A stretch of DNA of 64,000 nt from Gossypium raimondii (lineage: Eukaryota; Streptophyta; Magnoliopsida; Malvales; Malvaceae). The position numbers and the translations under genes are program-made. How positions within the stretch are numbered: position 1 is the first letter of the stretch; each line of letters starts with the position of its first letter. Of this stretch, positions 1 through 13,580 are shown in pieces. The stretch spans positions 53,701,980 through 53,765,979 of the forward strand of contig NC_068575.1 in the NCBI RefSeq assembly GCF_025698545.1, read 5' to 3'. The notes beneath the pieces were generated by a model. It was given only the letters and a program-made list of their open reading frames with translations. It was not told the DNA's origin and ran no database searches.

Positions 1-1059
1 TATCATCAAGGGATTAATGGTAATTATAAAGAAAATAATAAATTTGGATATCCTGTCAGCCTAAACTAAACTATATATACAGAAAGTCTAAAAGATCTTT
101 GGCTCACACTTTCAAGATGAGGTTAAATTTTAGTTTTAATTTTTCTTATCATATTCAAAATTAATATTTTTATTAATTAATTTAAATAGTTAATACCGCT
201 AATTTTTAATTAAAATATTATGTGATTATAAATAATATAAATGCATTAAGAGTTACAAATCTATTTCTTTTGAGTTTGTCTTGTTTTGTTTTTGCTCTCT
301 ATACTATGGTAAAACTTAAGATTTAATTTTTAAAATAAGTTGATTCTTCTTTTATAATGTCATTAGTTAGTCTAAATAGGTCATAATTTATCACAAACAA
401 GTTGAATGAGTATCTTTAAAAAAATTCCTTCAAAATTTCTTAAGAATGATTAAATCTACAAAGTTAATAAAGAACTTGAGCGTATTTTAACTTTCAATTT
501 TTATTTCATAATTTAACTAATTAAATTTTTTTGCGAAAATTCTAGTTAAAGTTTTAAAAGAAAGTTTTATATAGCTTTTAGTTTGGGCGGTAATCAATAT
601 CTTTTAAAAGGAAAATTAGGAAAGGATATCCGTCATTAATTTAATAAAAATATCTATTATTTTATTGAAATTTAGGTTAAATTATATTTAAGGTCATTAA
701 TAAGATTATGTTTTGATCATTCAACTTTAAAAGTTATAAAATTGTCATTAAATTGGATTATTATTATTTAAGTCCAACAAAAGACATAAAGAGATTTCAT
801 TGCTTAATTTTCGTCATTTCCATCTTTTCTTACCATTAAGTTTTGTTTCTAATTTTTTTATAATCTTTATTCATCCCTTTTAGCATTTGTATAGATATAA
901 TTATAAAATTTCTGATTTTTTATTTAAATTCTATCAATATAATAGACTCTATTGCTAAAAAGAAGAAAATAATTTCATTATAATTAGGTTTTAAATCACG
1001 AATTTCATATGTTTTCTTTAACTAATGTGCAATAAAATTTTGAATTCTATTATTGATTA
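1..1059. other. A+T-rich intergenic DNA
   Basis: No reading frame, splice-site pair or repeat end that I can support. The base composition is strongly A+T-rich with short homopolymer runs. Confidence 0.5.
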
Positions 1060-1640
1060 TGTTACAATATTTTAAAAATATTTATAATGTTTCAATGGTT
1101 ATATCACTTGGTTATTAACAAAGAGTTGTCACTATTTATAGTGTTGAGTTATGTTTCTTGTTACCAAAAACTATATCACTTAATTAATAACAAAAATTCA
1201 TAATTATTCAAGTAGATATTTATGAAAATTATGTTTCTTCGTAAAAGACATGACTATCCATTAGGATAATTATGTCCCTATAGAAAGATACGAGAATTTC
1301 TATAAATAGGTATCAAGATTCATTTGTTTGATACACCAAAAACACATTTGCTTTTATTCTCCTCCGTTTTCTAATAATTACTGCATAAGTTCCTTATAGA
1401 AATTGATACTCTTGCCATGCTCTGCTAAATGCTCAGTTGACTGTTTTCATCAGTGCAAAACGTAGACAGTAATTAGGTTTCATTTGCCAACAACTCTTTT
1501 ACATATTAAAATATAGGTGGGGATGAATAGAACCGATACACACTTTGAAACCTTGATATTAATTTCTCATAAGTTCATTTTATCCCCACGCATCCACGAA
1601 TTGTGCATAATATTCAACTATTAACATTTACCTTTCCAAT
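1060..1640 (+). repeat. Diverged remnant of a copia-type LTR
   Basis: This stretch can be followed block by block against the LTRs of the copia element at 34431-39427. It starts with a TGTTACAATATTTTAAAAAT block matching the LTR start. A 'TTTCTATAAATAGG' block near 1295 follows, then 'TCAGTGCAAAACGTAGACAG' near 1450, then an 'ATAGGTGGGGA' block near 1515, all in the same order and orientation. Identity is clearly lower than between the two LTRs of that element, so this is an older, decayed copy or solo LTR. The right boundary is approximate and I found no convincing target-site duplication. Confidence 0.55.
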
Positions 1641-2193
1641 TTCCATTAGTTTTATTAAATTATTGCCATAATTACTTAGTTTAAAATTATGTATTTTATA
1701 ACCATAGATAGAAAAGAAAAAATTATAAAAGTTTAATTTGATTTGAATGGTATGTTTCAATTTATAAAATTTGAAAATTAAAAATTAGGATAGTGTGTAT
1801 GGTATGAATTTATGATGATTTTATTTTAATTAAAAAACTGAGATTTAATTTTAATAAAAAATATTACCAGATGCATGTTAAAATTTTGTATCTTTTAAGT
1901 ACAAATTAAAAAGTCTATCAATTATGTTTCATCAGTTTATCTATAAAATTACATTTCCATATTTCTACTTCTTTGTGTCCCACATGTGTTTCGATTTAGT
2001 ATGGGAGAGACAGTATTTATAGGTCAAATCTTGTAATAGCATTGAAAAGCTACCCTAATTTTAGTTTATATTCTTTTTACTCTTTTTTGTAATTAATATT
2101 CCCCTTTGTAGTAATCCCTAACTATTTTTTATTATTTGAAATATATTTTCTCTTTTTACTCAATTAAAATATTCATTTACTTATTCAAATTCA
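1641..2193. other. Intergenic, no feature seen
   Basis: A+T-rich DNA between the LTR remnant and the inhibitor pseudogene. Nothing codes and no repeat end is visible. Confidence 0.45.
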
Positions 2194-2444
2194 GGTGCAA
2201 GACCTGAAGGACCCGCTGGCACAAACTCGACTTCGGGAAGGCCAAACAGATTACAACGAGGCATTGGGGAATTTCCAGAGCGCCTTCTAGAAATACTTAT
2301 TTCGACGCCATCAACTTTACCAGAATTGGAACTAACCTGGTCCCATTGCCACTTCCCCAATTGACGCCAAATGATGTGAAGGTCTTCAAACTATCCGAGA
2401 TTATTTTGATAGCCATTGATCATCTTATTCCCAAGAAAACGTCA
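2194..2444 (+). pseudogene. PME/invertase inhibitor pseudogene fragment
   Basis: A 3' fragment of a pectin-methylesterase/invertase-inhibitor-like gene, paralogous to the one at 8006-8483. In one frame it reads QDLKDPLAQTRLREG and then TDYNEALGNFQSAF followed by TAG. Shifting frame, it continues with the C-terminal helix region (DAIN..., then NDVKVFKLSEIILIAIDHLIP). The matching blocks in the second copy are KDPLA, SDYDEA, SSF, DAINKV and KVFKLSEIFLLAVDRLIP. The stop codon in the middle, a frameshift after it, loss of the final stop (AAG where the paralog has TAG) and absence of the 5' half show that it is dead. It records a local duplication of the inhibitor gene. Confidence 0.8.
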
Positions 2445-2676
2445 ACTATTTTGATAGCTAAAGAGGAGATTTCTGAGCTTGTAACAGCGTCACTCAAGTC
2501 ATTGATATCTAGGGACCCATAGTAAGTACCAAGAAATGTACAAAAGAATGTGTGAATGATATGAATGAATAAATAAATGGTTTGGCAGAAAAAATTCATA
2601 AGAATGAAAGAATTGCAAAGAGTGAAAGAACATTTGCTCAAAGATGATTGCAATAATGTATTACATTAAAAATAAT

Positions 2677-2755
2677 AATGTTCAGACATGAGCCTATTTC
2701 ACAAAAGAGTTCTTATTGCTTCTAGGCTAAAAGCAACAAATGTGTTCTGAACATT
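2677..2755. repeat. Short hairpin-forming inverted repeat
   Basis: AATGTTCAGA at 2677-2686 is matched by its exact reverse complement at 2746-2755. Between them is a second imperfect palindrome, TTGCTTCTAGGCTAAAAGCAA-like, around 2717-2737. It may be a small MITE remnant or simply a stem-loop; no target-site duplication was identified. Confidence 0.4.
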
Positions 2756-2867
2756 ACTCTAACAGACTCTAAATAATATAGGGGTTTCCTCTGTAGTCTC
2801 ATTATTTATAACACCTCTCAAGTGAATATCTAACCAGAGCCCTTTTAATTATGTCTGCACATATGGC

Positions 2868-4420
2868 ATCAATGTGAAAATCTCATCACTTCTCTATACA
2901 TCACACATCCTCCATTATCAATCATGATTGGGTAATGGATTCTCTGCACTTGATGAGTCACTGAACTTGACAACACCCATGTCGATGAGTCTTTCAACTT
3001 GCTTCTTGAAGGCAGTACAATTCTCAATCGAGTGTCCCGTAATTCCCGCGTGGCATTCACATTGTGTGTTCGCATCATACCATTTGGGATTCGGAGGTTG
3101 TAGAGGCTTCACATGAAAAGGGGAAACAACATGTGCATCAAACAAATTTTGATACAGTTCCCTATACGGTACTGGGATTGGTGTAAACTGGAACTTCTTA
3201 GTTTTCATGCCGGAACCCTGCCTTGATGAATTTTGTTGGTTACTGGTAACCAACAAAATTCATCGACTCACTATAACTAATTTAGAGTAACCCATATTGT
3301 TCACATCATTTTCTCTTCTGCTTGAGACTGACCTCTTGTTACTCTCTTCTGCATCGATTTTCCCGTTCCTTATAGCATTTTCGACCATTTCACCGTTCAT
3401 AACTATGTCAGAAAAGCTTTTTGTAGCGTTCCCTAACATATGCATAATGAACGGTGCCTTCAGTGTGGCATGGTCATTTCTTTCTCCAAGAGCGGTGGCT
3501 GGACTTGGACTGCGACTTCCCTCCATCTTTGTGCATATTGCCTGAAGCTTTCACTCGGCTTCTTCTCCATGTTTTGAAGGGTGATTCTATCAGGAGCCAT
3601 GTCCGTCACATGACTATACTGTCTCATGAATGTTTGTGCCAAGTCCCTCCATGAACCAATCGTGGTACGACTCAACTGATTGTACCATTTGGATGCTGCC
3701 CCTGCAAGGCTGTCTTGGAAACAATGTATCAAGAGTTGGTCGTTGTTAACATATCCCGCCATTCGCCTGCAGAACATGGTGATGTGAGCTTCTGGGCAGC
3801 TTGTCCGATTGTACTTTTCAAATTCAGGCATCTTAAACTTATGAGGAAGTACTAAATCTGGTACTAAACTCAGCTCTTTTGTGTCAATGCCTCGATAACT
3901 TTCAGTAACTTCCATCGCCTTGAACTTCTCCTCGAGCCACCTACACCTTTCCTCTAACTGTTTTGATATCTCATCATTCATTCTTTCCTTCTCAACCACT
4001 TCATCAAAGTCAGGAATGGCAGAGTTAATAGGATTGTTTTCGGGATTAAATCCCGGTCCAGCTTGGAAGCTCGAAACACCAGCTCGAAATTGTTACGGCA
4101 TTATGGTGACAGTAGATTTACGCGGGTATTTAGCTTGAGCTCGCATATGTGGAGGGGTGAAACCTGGAGGGTAAAAAATTTCATCATCAGTTCCCTCATC
4201 GACATTTGCCATGGGGCCCTTTCCCTTATCACTTTCTCCAGTCAACAGTTTGGTTAGCTTCGCCATAATATCATCTTGGGATTCTCACATCTTCTCAGAT
4301 ATCTCTTGTTTCATCTTGTCTAACCGCTCCTGCATCTGTAGCTGAAGTCGGTCTTGCATCTCCTTCTGACACTGTTCGAGTTTTTCTAACCTCTGATCCA
4401 TATATTTAATCTTTGCTCGG
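2868..4420 (-). pseudogene. Degenerate gag of Ty3/gypsy element
   Basis: Capsid-type gag remnant read right to left in several frames. An N-terminal part beginning near 4265 (MAKLTKLLTGESDKGKGPM) ends at a TAA just after VTIMP. The core retrotransposon-gag domain lies at 3999-3460 with PGPEAH-type, 'CFQDSLAGAASKWYNQL' and 'TFMRQYSH' blocks. A frame change leads to 3526-3260, then 3256-2918 with the conserved 'WYDANTQCECHAG' and 'HSIENCTAFKKQVERLI' blocks, and a last shift gives 'YREVMRFSH' ending near 2869. At least three frame changes and one internal stop make it non-functional. No pol sequence follows. Confidence 0.8.
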
Positions 4421-5547
4421 GTGCCGTAACGGTGCTTGGTTAGTTGGTTGGTCTCCAGGTTAACTGAGCAATGATTTTAATCAATTAGGATTTTTTAATG
4501 GACTTTAATGCGTATGATGTCATGTGATGCGAATGCATGCAATAAATGCATAAAGAGACGTTGATTCCGAGTCAATTCCATTTAGAAAACTTTACTAGAA
4601 AACAAATCTCCTTACATAAAATGGATATTTATATGGACTTGCCCTCATAGGCGGAGACGTTCGATCCTCTTCTTCATTCGAGCGTTAAGATAAATCTCAC
4701 GAACTCTTCAAAAAAGATGTCTCTTCTATCTCTTTTTGCTCGATCCGGGTCACAACTCGTTGCTCACTCATCCTCGTGATGCTCGTTGGCCTCTCTTTAA
4801 GAAGGTTCAGCAACTCTCGAATAATCTTTGTCATCTTGAATCCTTGGGCAACGGAGCCATAGTCGTGTAGTCCTCCATTAAATTATCATCCTTCTCTTAT
4901 CATGAGTTCTTGGACCATATTCGAACAACCATACTGTCATCCACTTTATCAAGAAACCCATTTTCTTATGACAAGCTCTCTATTTAGCAATTGAACGTGA
5001 ATCAACACCTCTTTTTTTTTAAGATGAAAATGTAATGCCATGTCATGCAATCAAAATCAAAACACAAAAAGGTCAGTAAAACATAAAATATAACCAAGAA
5101 ATAGAAAAACTCCTATTCGGATATCTACTAAGGTTTAGTGTAGCTCTACCTAGGGTGGGTTCCTAAGGCTCACTATATGAGGCTTAGTTTCTAGAGTAAA
5201 GGTGCCCGAACCAGCAGATTCCTCGATCCTCACCCATTATAGGCTCATATGGACCGAGTTCAGTTCAGGGGGACACATTTCCCTATGGCTGCACGGAGAT
5301 GAAAATCTCACGAAGACATAGGTACGGATGTATCCCGAAAGCGGTCCACTACCCTGCACGGAGGTGAAAACCTCACGAAGGACTAGTTTCTCGCTCCCAC
5401 TTAAGGGTAACATGCAAAATGAAAATGCAAAGTTTCCAACATACCATGGTAAAAAAAAATATGAAGGGAAATCATGAATTTTTTAAAAACTTTTGATGTT
5501 CGACACAAAGAAAAAAAATGAATCAATTTCTGGCTCGACTCTCTAAT

Positions 5548-5567
5548 GTCCCCAACGGAGTCGCCAA
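5548..5567 (-). other. Primer-binding-site-like block of the gypsy element
   Basis: On the minus strand this reads TTGGCGACTCCGTTGGGGAC, beginning two bases after the LTR end. Several plant Ty3/gypsy lineages carry a tRNA-complementary TGGCGACTC...GGGGAC block in this place. The exact primer tRNA is not determined here. Confidence 0.6.
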
Positions 5568-5569
5568 GC

Positions 5570-6774
5570 TGTCGAAACCGTCATTTGAAAACAAAAATTT
5601 TAGTTTCGACTTAAAAATAAAAACAAAATCTGGAGTCGCCACCGATCCTTGATTAAGGTGTGATCGGCTCACCTTAAAAATGACTTTGGTCTACAAAATT
5701 TAAGAAAATGGGCTCGGGAGTCAGTTACGTACGAGGAAGGATTAGCACCCTCGTAACGCCCAAAATTGGTACCAAATTGATTTTTTTTAAAATGCCTTGG
5801 TGTCGAAAATTTGAAAAGATTTTAAAAGGAAACTTTTTATTTCATGAATGGATTAAAATAATAAGACAATTCTTATTTCAAAGAAATAAAACACCACACC
5901 CAAGAAGTTAGGGCACAATGTTTTAAATCTTCAAAATACCGAATATTGCCTTTTGTTTTGAAAATTCTTATTTCGAGAAGAAAATGTCATGACCAATGAG
6001 TTAGGACCCAACATTTTGAATTCAGAATAAGCTTTTATTTGAAATTTGTGGATTTATTGCAAAACAAATACTTGGCTTTCTAAATTCATCGAAAAATAAC
6101 CGCAATCCAAAGAAGTTAGGACACGATCTTTCACGAGAATCATGAATGCCAAATATTTTGGAAATTTGTAAAAATATGATGATTTTAATGCTTCGATAAA
6201 ACCAAAATATATTTCCGAAAGGTATGTTAAAAGTTAATGTATAATATGAAACACAACTTTAATTTCAAACATATATGAATAAATATTTACAAATATATAT
6301 ACAAGTACAATTTACAAGTAAATTTGCAAACAAAAAGAAAGAATGAAATTCATCTAACCAAAAAACTAATAAAAAAATGCATGTATATATGTATATGAAA
6401 ATCATGAAAATAAAATAAAGATAAAAATGTATATGTGTATATATTTACACAATAAAATGTATAAGTGTATGTATTGGTAAATTATGAAAATACGTATATG
6501 TATATTAAAATATTTACATATGTATAAAATAATAGAATATATATAGAACAATAAACAATGTTTTTAAAAAATGTATATACACGTACGAATTATAAAACAT
6601 GGAAAATATATGAACATTATAAAATATAAATGTATAAATATATATGTATATAAAACTATGAGAATAAAACAATAACGAAATATATCAAAAATATATATAT
6701 GTATATGCATTAAAACATTTAATATATAAAGTACATATTATATAGTATATATGCATGCGTATGTATATATAGTA

Positions 6775-6838
<64 letters not shown>

Positions 6839-7894
6839 AAAGGAAAAAAAAGAACTAAATTGAAATAAAACGGAAAAAAGTGGGGCGGATTTGAAATAAA
6901 TTTGAAGATAGGACTAAATTGGATGCGCGCACCATGAGAGAAGGACTTAAAAAGAAATTTTCCCAAGTCACTCAAGCATTGCGCAGTGATATGGATTAAA
7001 TCGTCACGCGAGCGAAATATTTGGGCCGAATTTAAAAGAAAAAAAAACTTGATTAAACACATCGCAAAATGGGGAGGGCTAGATGCGCAATTTCCCCACT
7101 CAGGGCCAAAACGAGCGGATCCCCCCCTCCGGGTCGGGTCGACGCGCGGGTCATGGCACCCTAAACGGCGCCGTTTTGGGCCTTATAAAATCCCTTCTAA
7201 AAAACCCTAAAAATTTCTTTTCTGCTGCTCAAAATTGCGCCGCAGCAATCCCCCTTTCTCCGCCGTTCCAATCCCCTCCCATTTCCGATCAGAAAACGAT
7301 GAGATGAGGACGCCTTTCGACGACTCTCGCGACGGTAAGTCCCCTTTCCTTCTTCTTTTGTTTTTATTTTATATCAGAAAATAAAAAAAGAAAAAGAACA
7401 AAAATCCCACAGATTCAAACTCGAAACGAAATACCTTCAAAAATCCTTGCTTTCTGATTTCTTTTACTTGTCTACTTTCGTCTGTTTAAGCTCAACCATC
7501 CCCCCCCTTTTTACAGATTTTTCAAGGCTTTAAATAGCCGAAAAAATAAAAAATCTAAACAAAATAAAAAAAAATCCCACTTGTTTTCCGTTATTTGCTG
7601 CGCTTGTGTGTTTCTATTTTTGCAGGTTCGGTGGCGCATGTGCGTGGAGAGGAGGCCCGAGACGTGCGACGCCTGGAACCTCGCTGGAGGCATCCCCGCG
7701 ACGTACGCGAGGTGGACGCTGCGAGTGTGGCTGCTGTTGAGAGCGGCGGCTGGAGCAGAGAAGCTAGGGTTTCTTTTTTTGGGTTTTAGGCTGCTATGGG
7801 CTTAGAGGTTTTGGGCTTGTAATTAGGGTTAATATTTGGGCTATTGGATTGGGACTTTGGTTTGTACGGGCCCGGGTAAATTGTGCTTATTACA
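5570..7894 (-). repeat. 2,325-bp LTR of the truncated gypsy element
   Basis: On the minus strand the LTR starts TGTAATAAGCACAATTTACC (at 7894) and ends ...GGTTTCGACA (at 5570), giving TG...CA ends. It contains a (TAA)n microsatellite (6776-6836), an A+T-rich half with runs of TATATG, and a GC-rich half (7080-7800). The GC-rich half has, on the plus strand, a TATAAAA (7184-7190) and a plausible intron (GT at 7335, TTTTTGCAG ending 7625). Reading frames seen inside the LTR are by-products of the repeat composition. Confidence 0.75.
6776..6836. repeat. (TAA)n microsatellite
   Basis: About 20 uninterrupted TAA/AAT units inside the LTR, which create a spurious poly-tyrosine reading frame on the minus strand. 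Confidence 0.95.
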
Positions 7895-8005
7895 GACTCT
7901 AAAGGAAGAGTTTGCTAAAATCGCATTAAACCATTATAAAATGATAATGCAAATTTAATCTCTTTGGTATCCATTAGCAAAAAAACAAAAAAAAGTAAAA
8001 TAGAA

Positions 8006-8483
8006 ATGGCTTCCTTCTTCTCTTGTACGGCCACAATATTCCTAACCATTGGCTGCAATGCTTATGGTGCCTTAATTGAAGGTATCTGCAAACAGTCCCA
8101 AGACTACAAATATTGCATGTCAGTTGTGGGCAATGACCCTCGCGCAGCCGCAGCAGACTTGCATCGCCTTGCTTTGCTTTCTATTCAAGTTATGGCGATT
8201 CAAATTCAGGACACCCTCCATCAAATCTCCAGAATTCATCCCAACTTGAAAGACCCACTCGCAATGCGAATCCGATTACGACGAGGCTTATACAAATTTG
8301 CAGAGCAGCTTCAGCTCCACTTCTAAAACTGCTTATATGGACGCCATCAACAAAGTCATTGATTGTCATAATGGATTTCGGAGGAATGGTCCTATTGCCA
8401 CATCACCAATTGACGCGGATGATATGAAAGTCTTTAAATTATCAGAGATTTTCTTGTTAGCCGTTGACCGTCTTATTCCTTAG
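8006..8483 (+). pseudogene. PME/invertase inhibitor-like gene, frameshifted
   Basis: The start at 8006 gives MASFFSCTATIFLTIGCNAY, a signal-peptide-like N terminus (in-frame ATGs at 7964 lie in a lysine-rich leader and are less likely). GICKQSQDYKYCM follows, with the first conserved cysteine pair of the plant invertase/pectin-methylesterase inhibitor family, then a helical part up to KDPLA near 8262. From there the original frame gives unrelated residues and a stop at 8326. The next frame carries the rest of the family pattern: CESDYDEAYTNLQSSFSS, then DAINKVIDCHNGF with the last cysteine, and KVFKLSEIFLLAVDRLIP to the TAG at 8481-8483. One frameshift therefore separates the two halves near 8263. 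Comparison with the fragment at 2194-2444, which has extra sequence (QTRLREG) at the same spot, suggests a short deletion. Intact proteins of this family (about 170-190 residues, secreted four-helix bundles) inhibit cell-wall invertase or PME; this copy probably cannot unless the shift is a sequencing error. Confidence 0.75.
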
Positions 8484-9203
8484 AAATTGTAGATTATCTT
8501 AACCTAAACAAATGTAATCTTCCTTAATTTCTATAATTGCGTATCTTGTTTATGAAATTCACTAACTTAGATCCTTGATCTAAAACATAATTTGTCAAAA
8601 ATGAATGAAAGATAGCAGAGGTCTTTGTTCCTCATTAATGTGCTGCCATAAATTAAAATCTTCTAAAAAATGGATCACCCATCTGGCAGTTTTGACATTT
8701 TGTGGTTAAATTCCTGCATGTATGTAGTTGTAAAATAGAGTGGTTCAAGTATTTGTATACATGGCCAATTCCAATCTCGCTAAACCATTTACCCTACTAT
8801 AAATATGGATAAATTAAGATTGAGCCACTGTCCCTATGTCTTCATCTAACTTACCCACAACTACCAAATTTTTATCAATGTAAGATTATAAATAATTTTG
8901 GAATATTTAGTATGTTATAGTTTAGAATTTATTATTATATTTTACTCTCTTTTTTTCAAATGAGGTTTTGGTTAGACTTATCATTCTTGCTTGAAAATTG
9001 GGAGAATTTTAGCAAAATTATAGGTCTGAAAAATAGGTGCAAATAACATAAGACGACGTCGTGTTAGCTCTAAATGTGCTTCACTTGGTTGATTTAGGCT
9101 TGGAAACGCCCCTTTCCCCTCACTCTCCGCAAGATCCACTAGCACGAAAGGAAAGCAAAACGCTTTCATCACTCTTACCATTCAGATATCGCCAAAATAA
9201 GCA
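8484..9203. other. Intergenic, probable PPR promoter region
   Basis: No coding signal. The right part (about 9030-9200) becomes GC-richer, with an ACGACGTCGT palindrome near 9053, and presumably holds the promoter and 5' UTR of the PPR gene. No clear TATA box is seen. Confidence 0.4.
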
Positions 9204-10739
9204 ATGATAATTCGAGTCCCTCTCCCTCAGCTATCTGTTTCAAGGTACGTTTCACCATTCTCGTTTCTTCCCTATAAATTCTTCTGTTCTGATCCCAACC
9301 CTCCCCTAAACAACGACGTCGATACCGTCTATCGCGTAATAACTTCCTCCACCTCTTCAAAACACTTGACCCAATCCTTAAAATCAACTGGGATTTTTCT
9401 CTCTAATGATTTAATCGATAAAGTGCTAAAAAGGGTCAGGTTTAGCCATGGGAATCCTTTGCAAGCTTTTGAGTTCTTTAACTATACTGGCAATAGAAAA
9501 GGGTTTTATCACACCGCATTTTCTTTGGATACTATGCTTTATGTTCTGGGTAGGAGCCGCAGATTTGATAAAATTTGGGAGGTTTTAATTGATATTAAGA
9601 GAAAAGATCCGTCTTTGATAACCCCTAGAACTATGCAAGTCGTTTTAGCTAGAATTGCAAAGGTTTGTTCTGTTAGAGAGACGGTAGTGAATTTCTGGAA
9701 GTTTAAGAAGCTTGTTTCTGAATTCGATATATCTTGTTTTAATGCATTATTAAGGACATTGTGCCAAGAGAAAAGTATGAAGGATGCTAGGAATGTTTAT
9801 CATAGTTTAAAGCATGATTTTAGGCCAAATTTGCAGACTTTTAATATACTTTTGTCTGGGTGGAAGTCCTCAGAGGAAGCCGAGGGTTTCTTCGAGGAAA
9901 TGAAGGAATTGGGTGTTAAACCAGATGTTGTTTCATATAATTGTTTGGTTGATGTGTATTGCAAGGGTAGAGAAATGGATAAAGCGTACAGGGTGGTTGA
10001 AAAGATGAGAGATGAGGAACTTTGGCCTGATGTGATCACATATACGAGCATTATTGGGGGCTTAGGATTGGTTGGTCAGCCCGACAAAGCTAGAGATGTT
10101 TTGAAGGAAATGAAGGAGCACGGATGTTACCCAGATGTTGCAGCCTATAATGCTGCGATTAGAAATTATACCATTGCGAAGAGGCTGGGTGATGCTTATA
10201 GTTTGATGGATGAAATGGATAGAAAGGGTTTAAGTCCCAATGCAACAACTTACAATCTGTTCTTTAGGGTCTTTTATTGGTTGAACGATTTGAGTTGCTC
10301 ATGGAGTTTGTATCAGAGGATGATGTATTCTGGGTGCCTGCCTAATACACAATCTTGTATGTTTCTGATTAGGTTGTTTAGAAAGCACGAACAAGTGGAG
10401 ATGGCACTGCAGTTGTGGAAGGACATGGTGGAGAAGGGTTTTGGGTCTTATACTTTGGTATCTGATGTGTTGTTTGATCTGCTTTGTGATATGGGGAAGC
10501 TGGTAGAAGCGGAGAAGTGCTTCCTGGAGATGATAGAAAAGGGTCATAAGCCTAGCAATGTTTCTTTCAAGAGGATCAAGGTGCTCATGGAATTGGCAAA
10601 CAAGCATGAGGCTATTAAGAACTTGATAGAAAAGATGTCTGTTTTTGGGTCTTCAATCCAACTCTCTGGAGGTTCTCAGAATCATACAGAAACATTAGAT
10701 TTAGACTCACTTACTGTTAATCATGTCAGAACTAACTAA
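9204..10739 (+). CDS. P-class pentatricopeptide repeat protein, probably mitochondrial
   Basis: Intronless 511-codon gene, as is usual for plant PPR genes. Residues 1-30 are rich in Ser, Arg, Pro and aromatic residues and poor in acidic ones, as in an organelle targeting peptide; mitochondria are the likelier target by similarity to relatives. From about residue 105 to 465 there are at least eight 35-residue PPR motifs. The clearest include LQTFNILLSGWKSSEEAEGF, VVSYNCLVDVYCKGREMDKA, VITYTSIIGGLGLVGQPDKA and ATTYNLFFRVFYWLNDLSCS, many with the N or D at the motif end that contributes to RNA base recognition. There is no E, DYW or SMR domain, so it is a P-class protein, expected to bind a specific organellar transcript and affect its stability, splicing or translation. 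From memory it resembles Arabidopsis At1g02420-type proteins; the ortholog is not proven. The frame is intact throughout. Confidence 0.9.
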   Translation: MIIRVPLPQLSVSRYVSPFSFLPYKFFCSDPNPPLNNDVDTVYRVITSSTSSKHLTQSLKSTGIFLSNDLIDKVLKRVRFSHGNPLQAFEFFNYTGNRKGFYHTAFSLDTMLYVLGRSRRFDKIWEVLIDIKRKDPSLITPRTMQVVLARIAKVCSVRETVVNFWKFKKLVSEFDISCFNALLRTLCQEKSMKDARNVYHSLKHDFRPNLQTFNILLSGWKSSEEAEGFFEEMKELGVKPDVVSYNCLVDVYCKGREMDKAYRVVEKMRDEELWPDVITYTSIIGGLGLVGQPDKARDVLKEMKEHGCYPDVAAYNAAIRNYTIAKRLGDAYSLMDEMDRKGLSPNATTYNLFFRVFYWLNDLSCSWSLYQRMMYSGCLPNTQSCMFLIRLFRKHEQVEMALQLWKDMVEKGFGSYTLVSDVLFDLLCDMGKLVEAEKCFLEMIEKGHKPSNVSFKRIKVLMELANKHEAIKNLIEKMSVFGSSIQLSGGSQNHTETLDLDSLTVNHVRTN

Positions 10740-13180
<2,441 letters not shown>

Positions 13181-13527
13181 TCACGTCTGTCAAGCACCAA
13201 AATCCACATATCAATTCCCATAACCATCAATAGAATTTGATTTTTTTTCAAAAAAAAACCAACGGTCTTAAATCAAAACAAACATAAGATCGTTCAAGAA
13301 ACAATCGGAAACCAGGCAGAGATGAATTGATCCATATCAACCAGTAAACATCCAAATCCAAAATGTTTCGAGAAGAATTCAATTCGGAAAATGCAGATCA
13401 GAGCAATTTAATGAACATACGACGCTTCAGAGACTTAGATGAGATGAAATTACGGATGGAATTGAGAATTTCAAGGGATAACACAATGTTGAAACAGAAC
13501 TGAAGTCAAAATGAAAAAGGCAGATCT

Positions 13528-13529
<2 letters not shown>

Positions 13530-13579
<50 letters not shown>
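13530..13579. repeat. (GA)n microsatellite in the ARF leader
   Basis: About 25 GA units (CT on the ARF strand), located between the ARF TATA box and start codon, so in the 5' UTR or its intron. CT-rich tracts are common in plant 5' leaders. Confidence 0.95.

Positions 13580-13580
<1 letters not shown>

Larger units (their letters stand above)
2774..7894 (-). mobile_element. Truncated Ty3/gypsy retrotransposon, 5' LTR plus gag
   Basis: Minus-strand element. Its 5' LTR is on the right (5570-7894), followed leftward by a primer-binding-site-like block (5548-5567), about 1.1 kb of untranslated leader, then gag remnants (about 4420 down to 2868). Protease, reverse transcriptase, integrase and the 3' LTR are missing, so the element is cut off on its left side near 2770-2868. 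The gag sequence and the very long LTR resemble the large Tat/Ogre/Athila-like gypsy families of plants; that assignment is from general knowledge of those families. The left boundary is uncertain: a 12-base identity (ACAGACTCTAAA) occurs at 2762-2773 and at 7892-7903, which may mark the two flanks. Confidence 0.7.

Noticed and set aside
2420-2653. 77-codon minus-strand frame
   Set aside because: It overlaps the inhibitor pseudogene on the other strand and has no motif.
6685-7062. 125-codon minus-strand frame with a poly-tyrosine run
   Set aside because: It is the translation of the (TAA)n microsatellite inside an LTR.
7581-7805. Overlapping plus-strand frames in the LTR
   Set aside because: GC-rich LTR DNA is open in several frames at once and no conserved protein pattern is seen.
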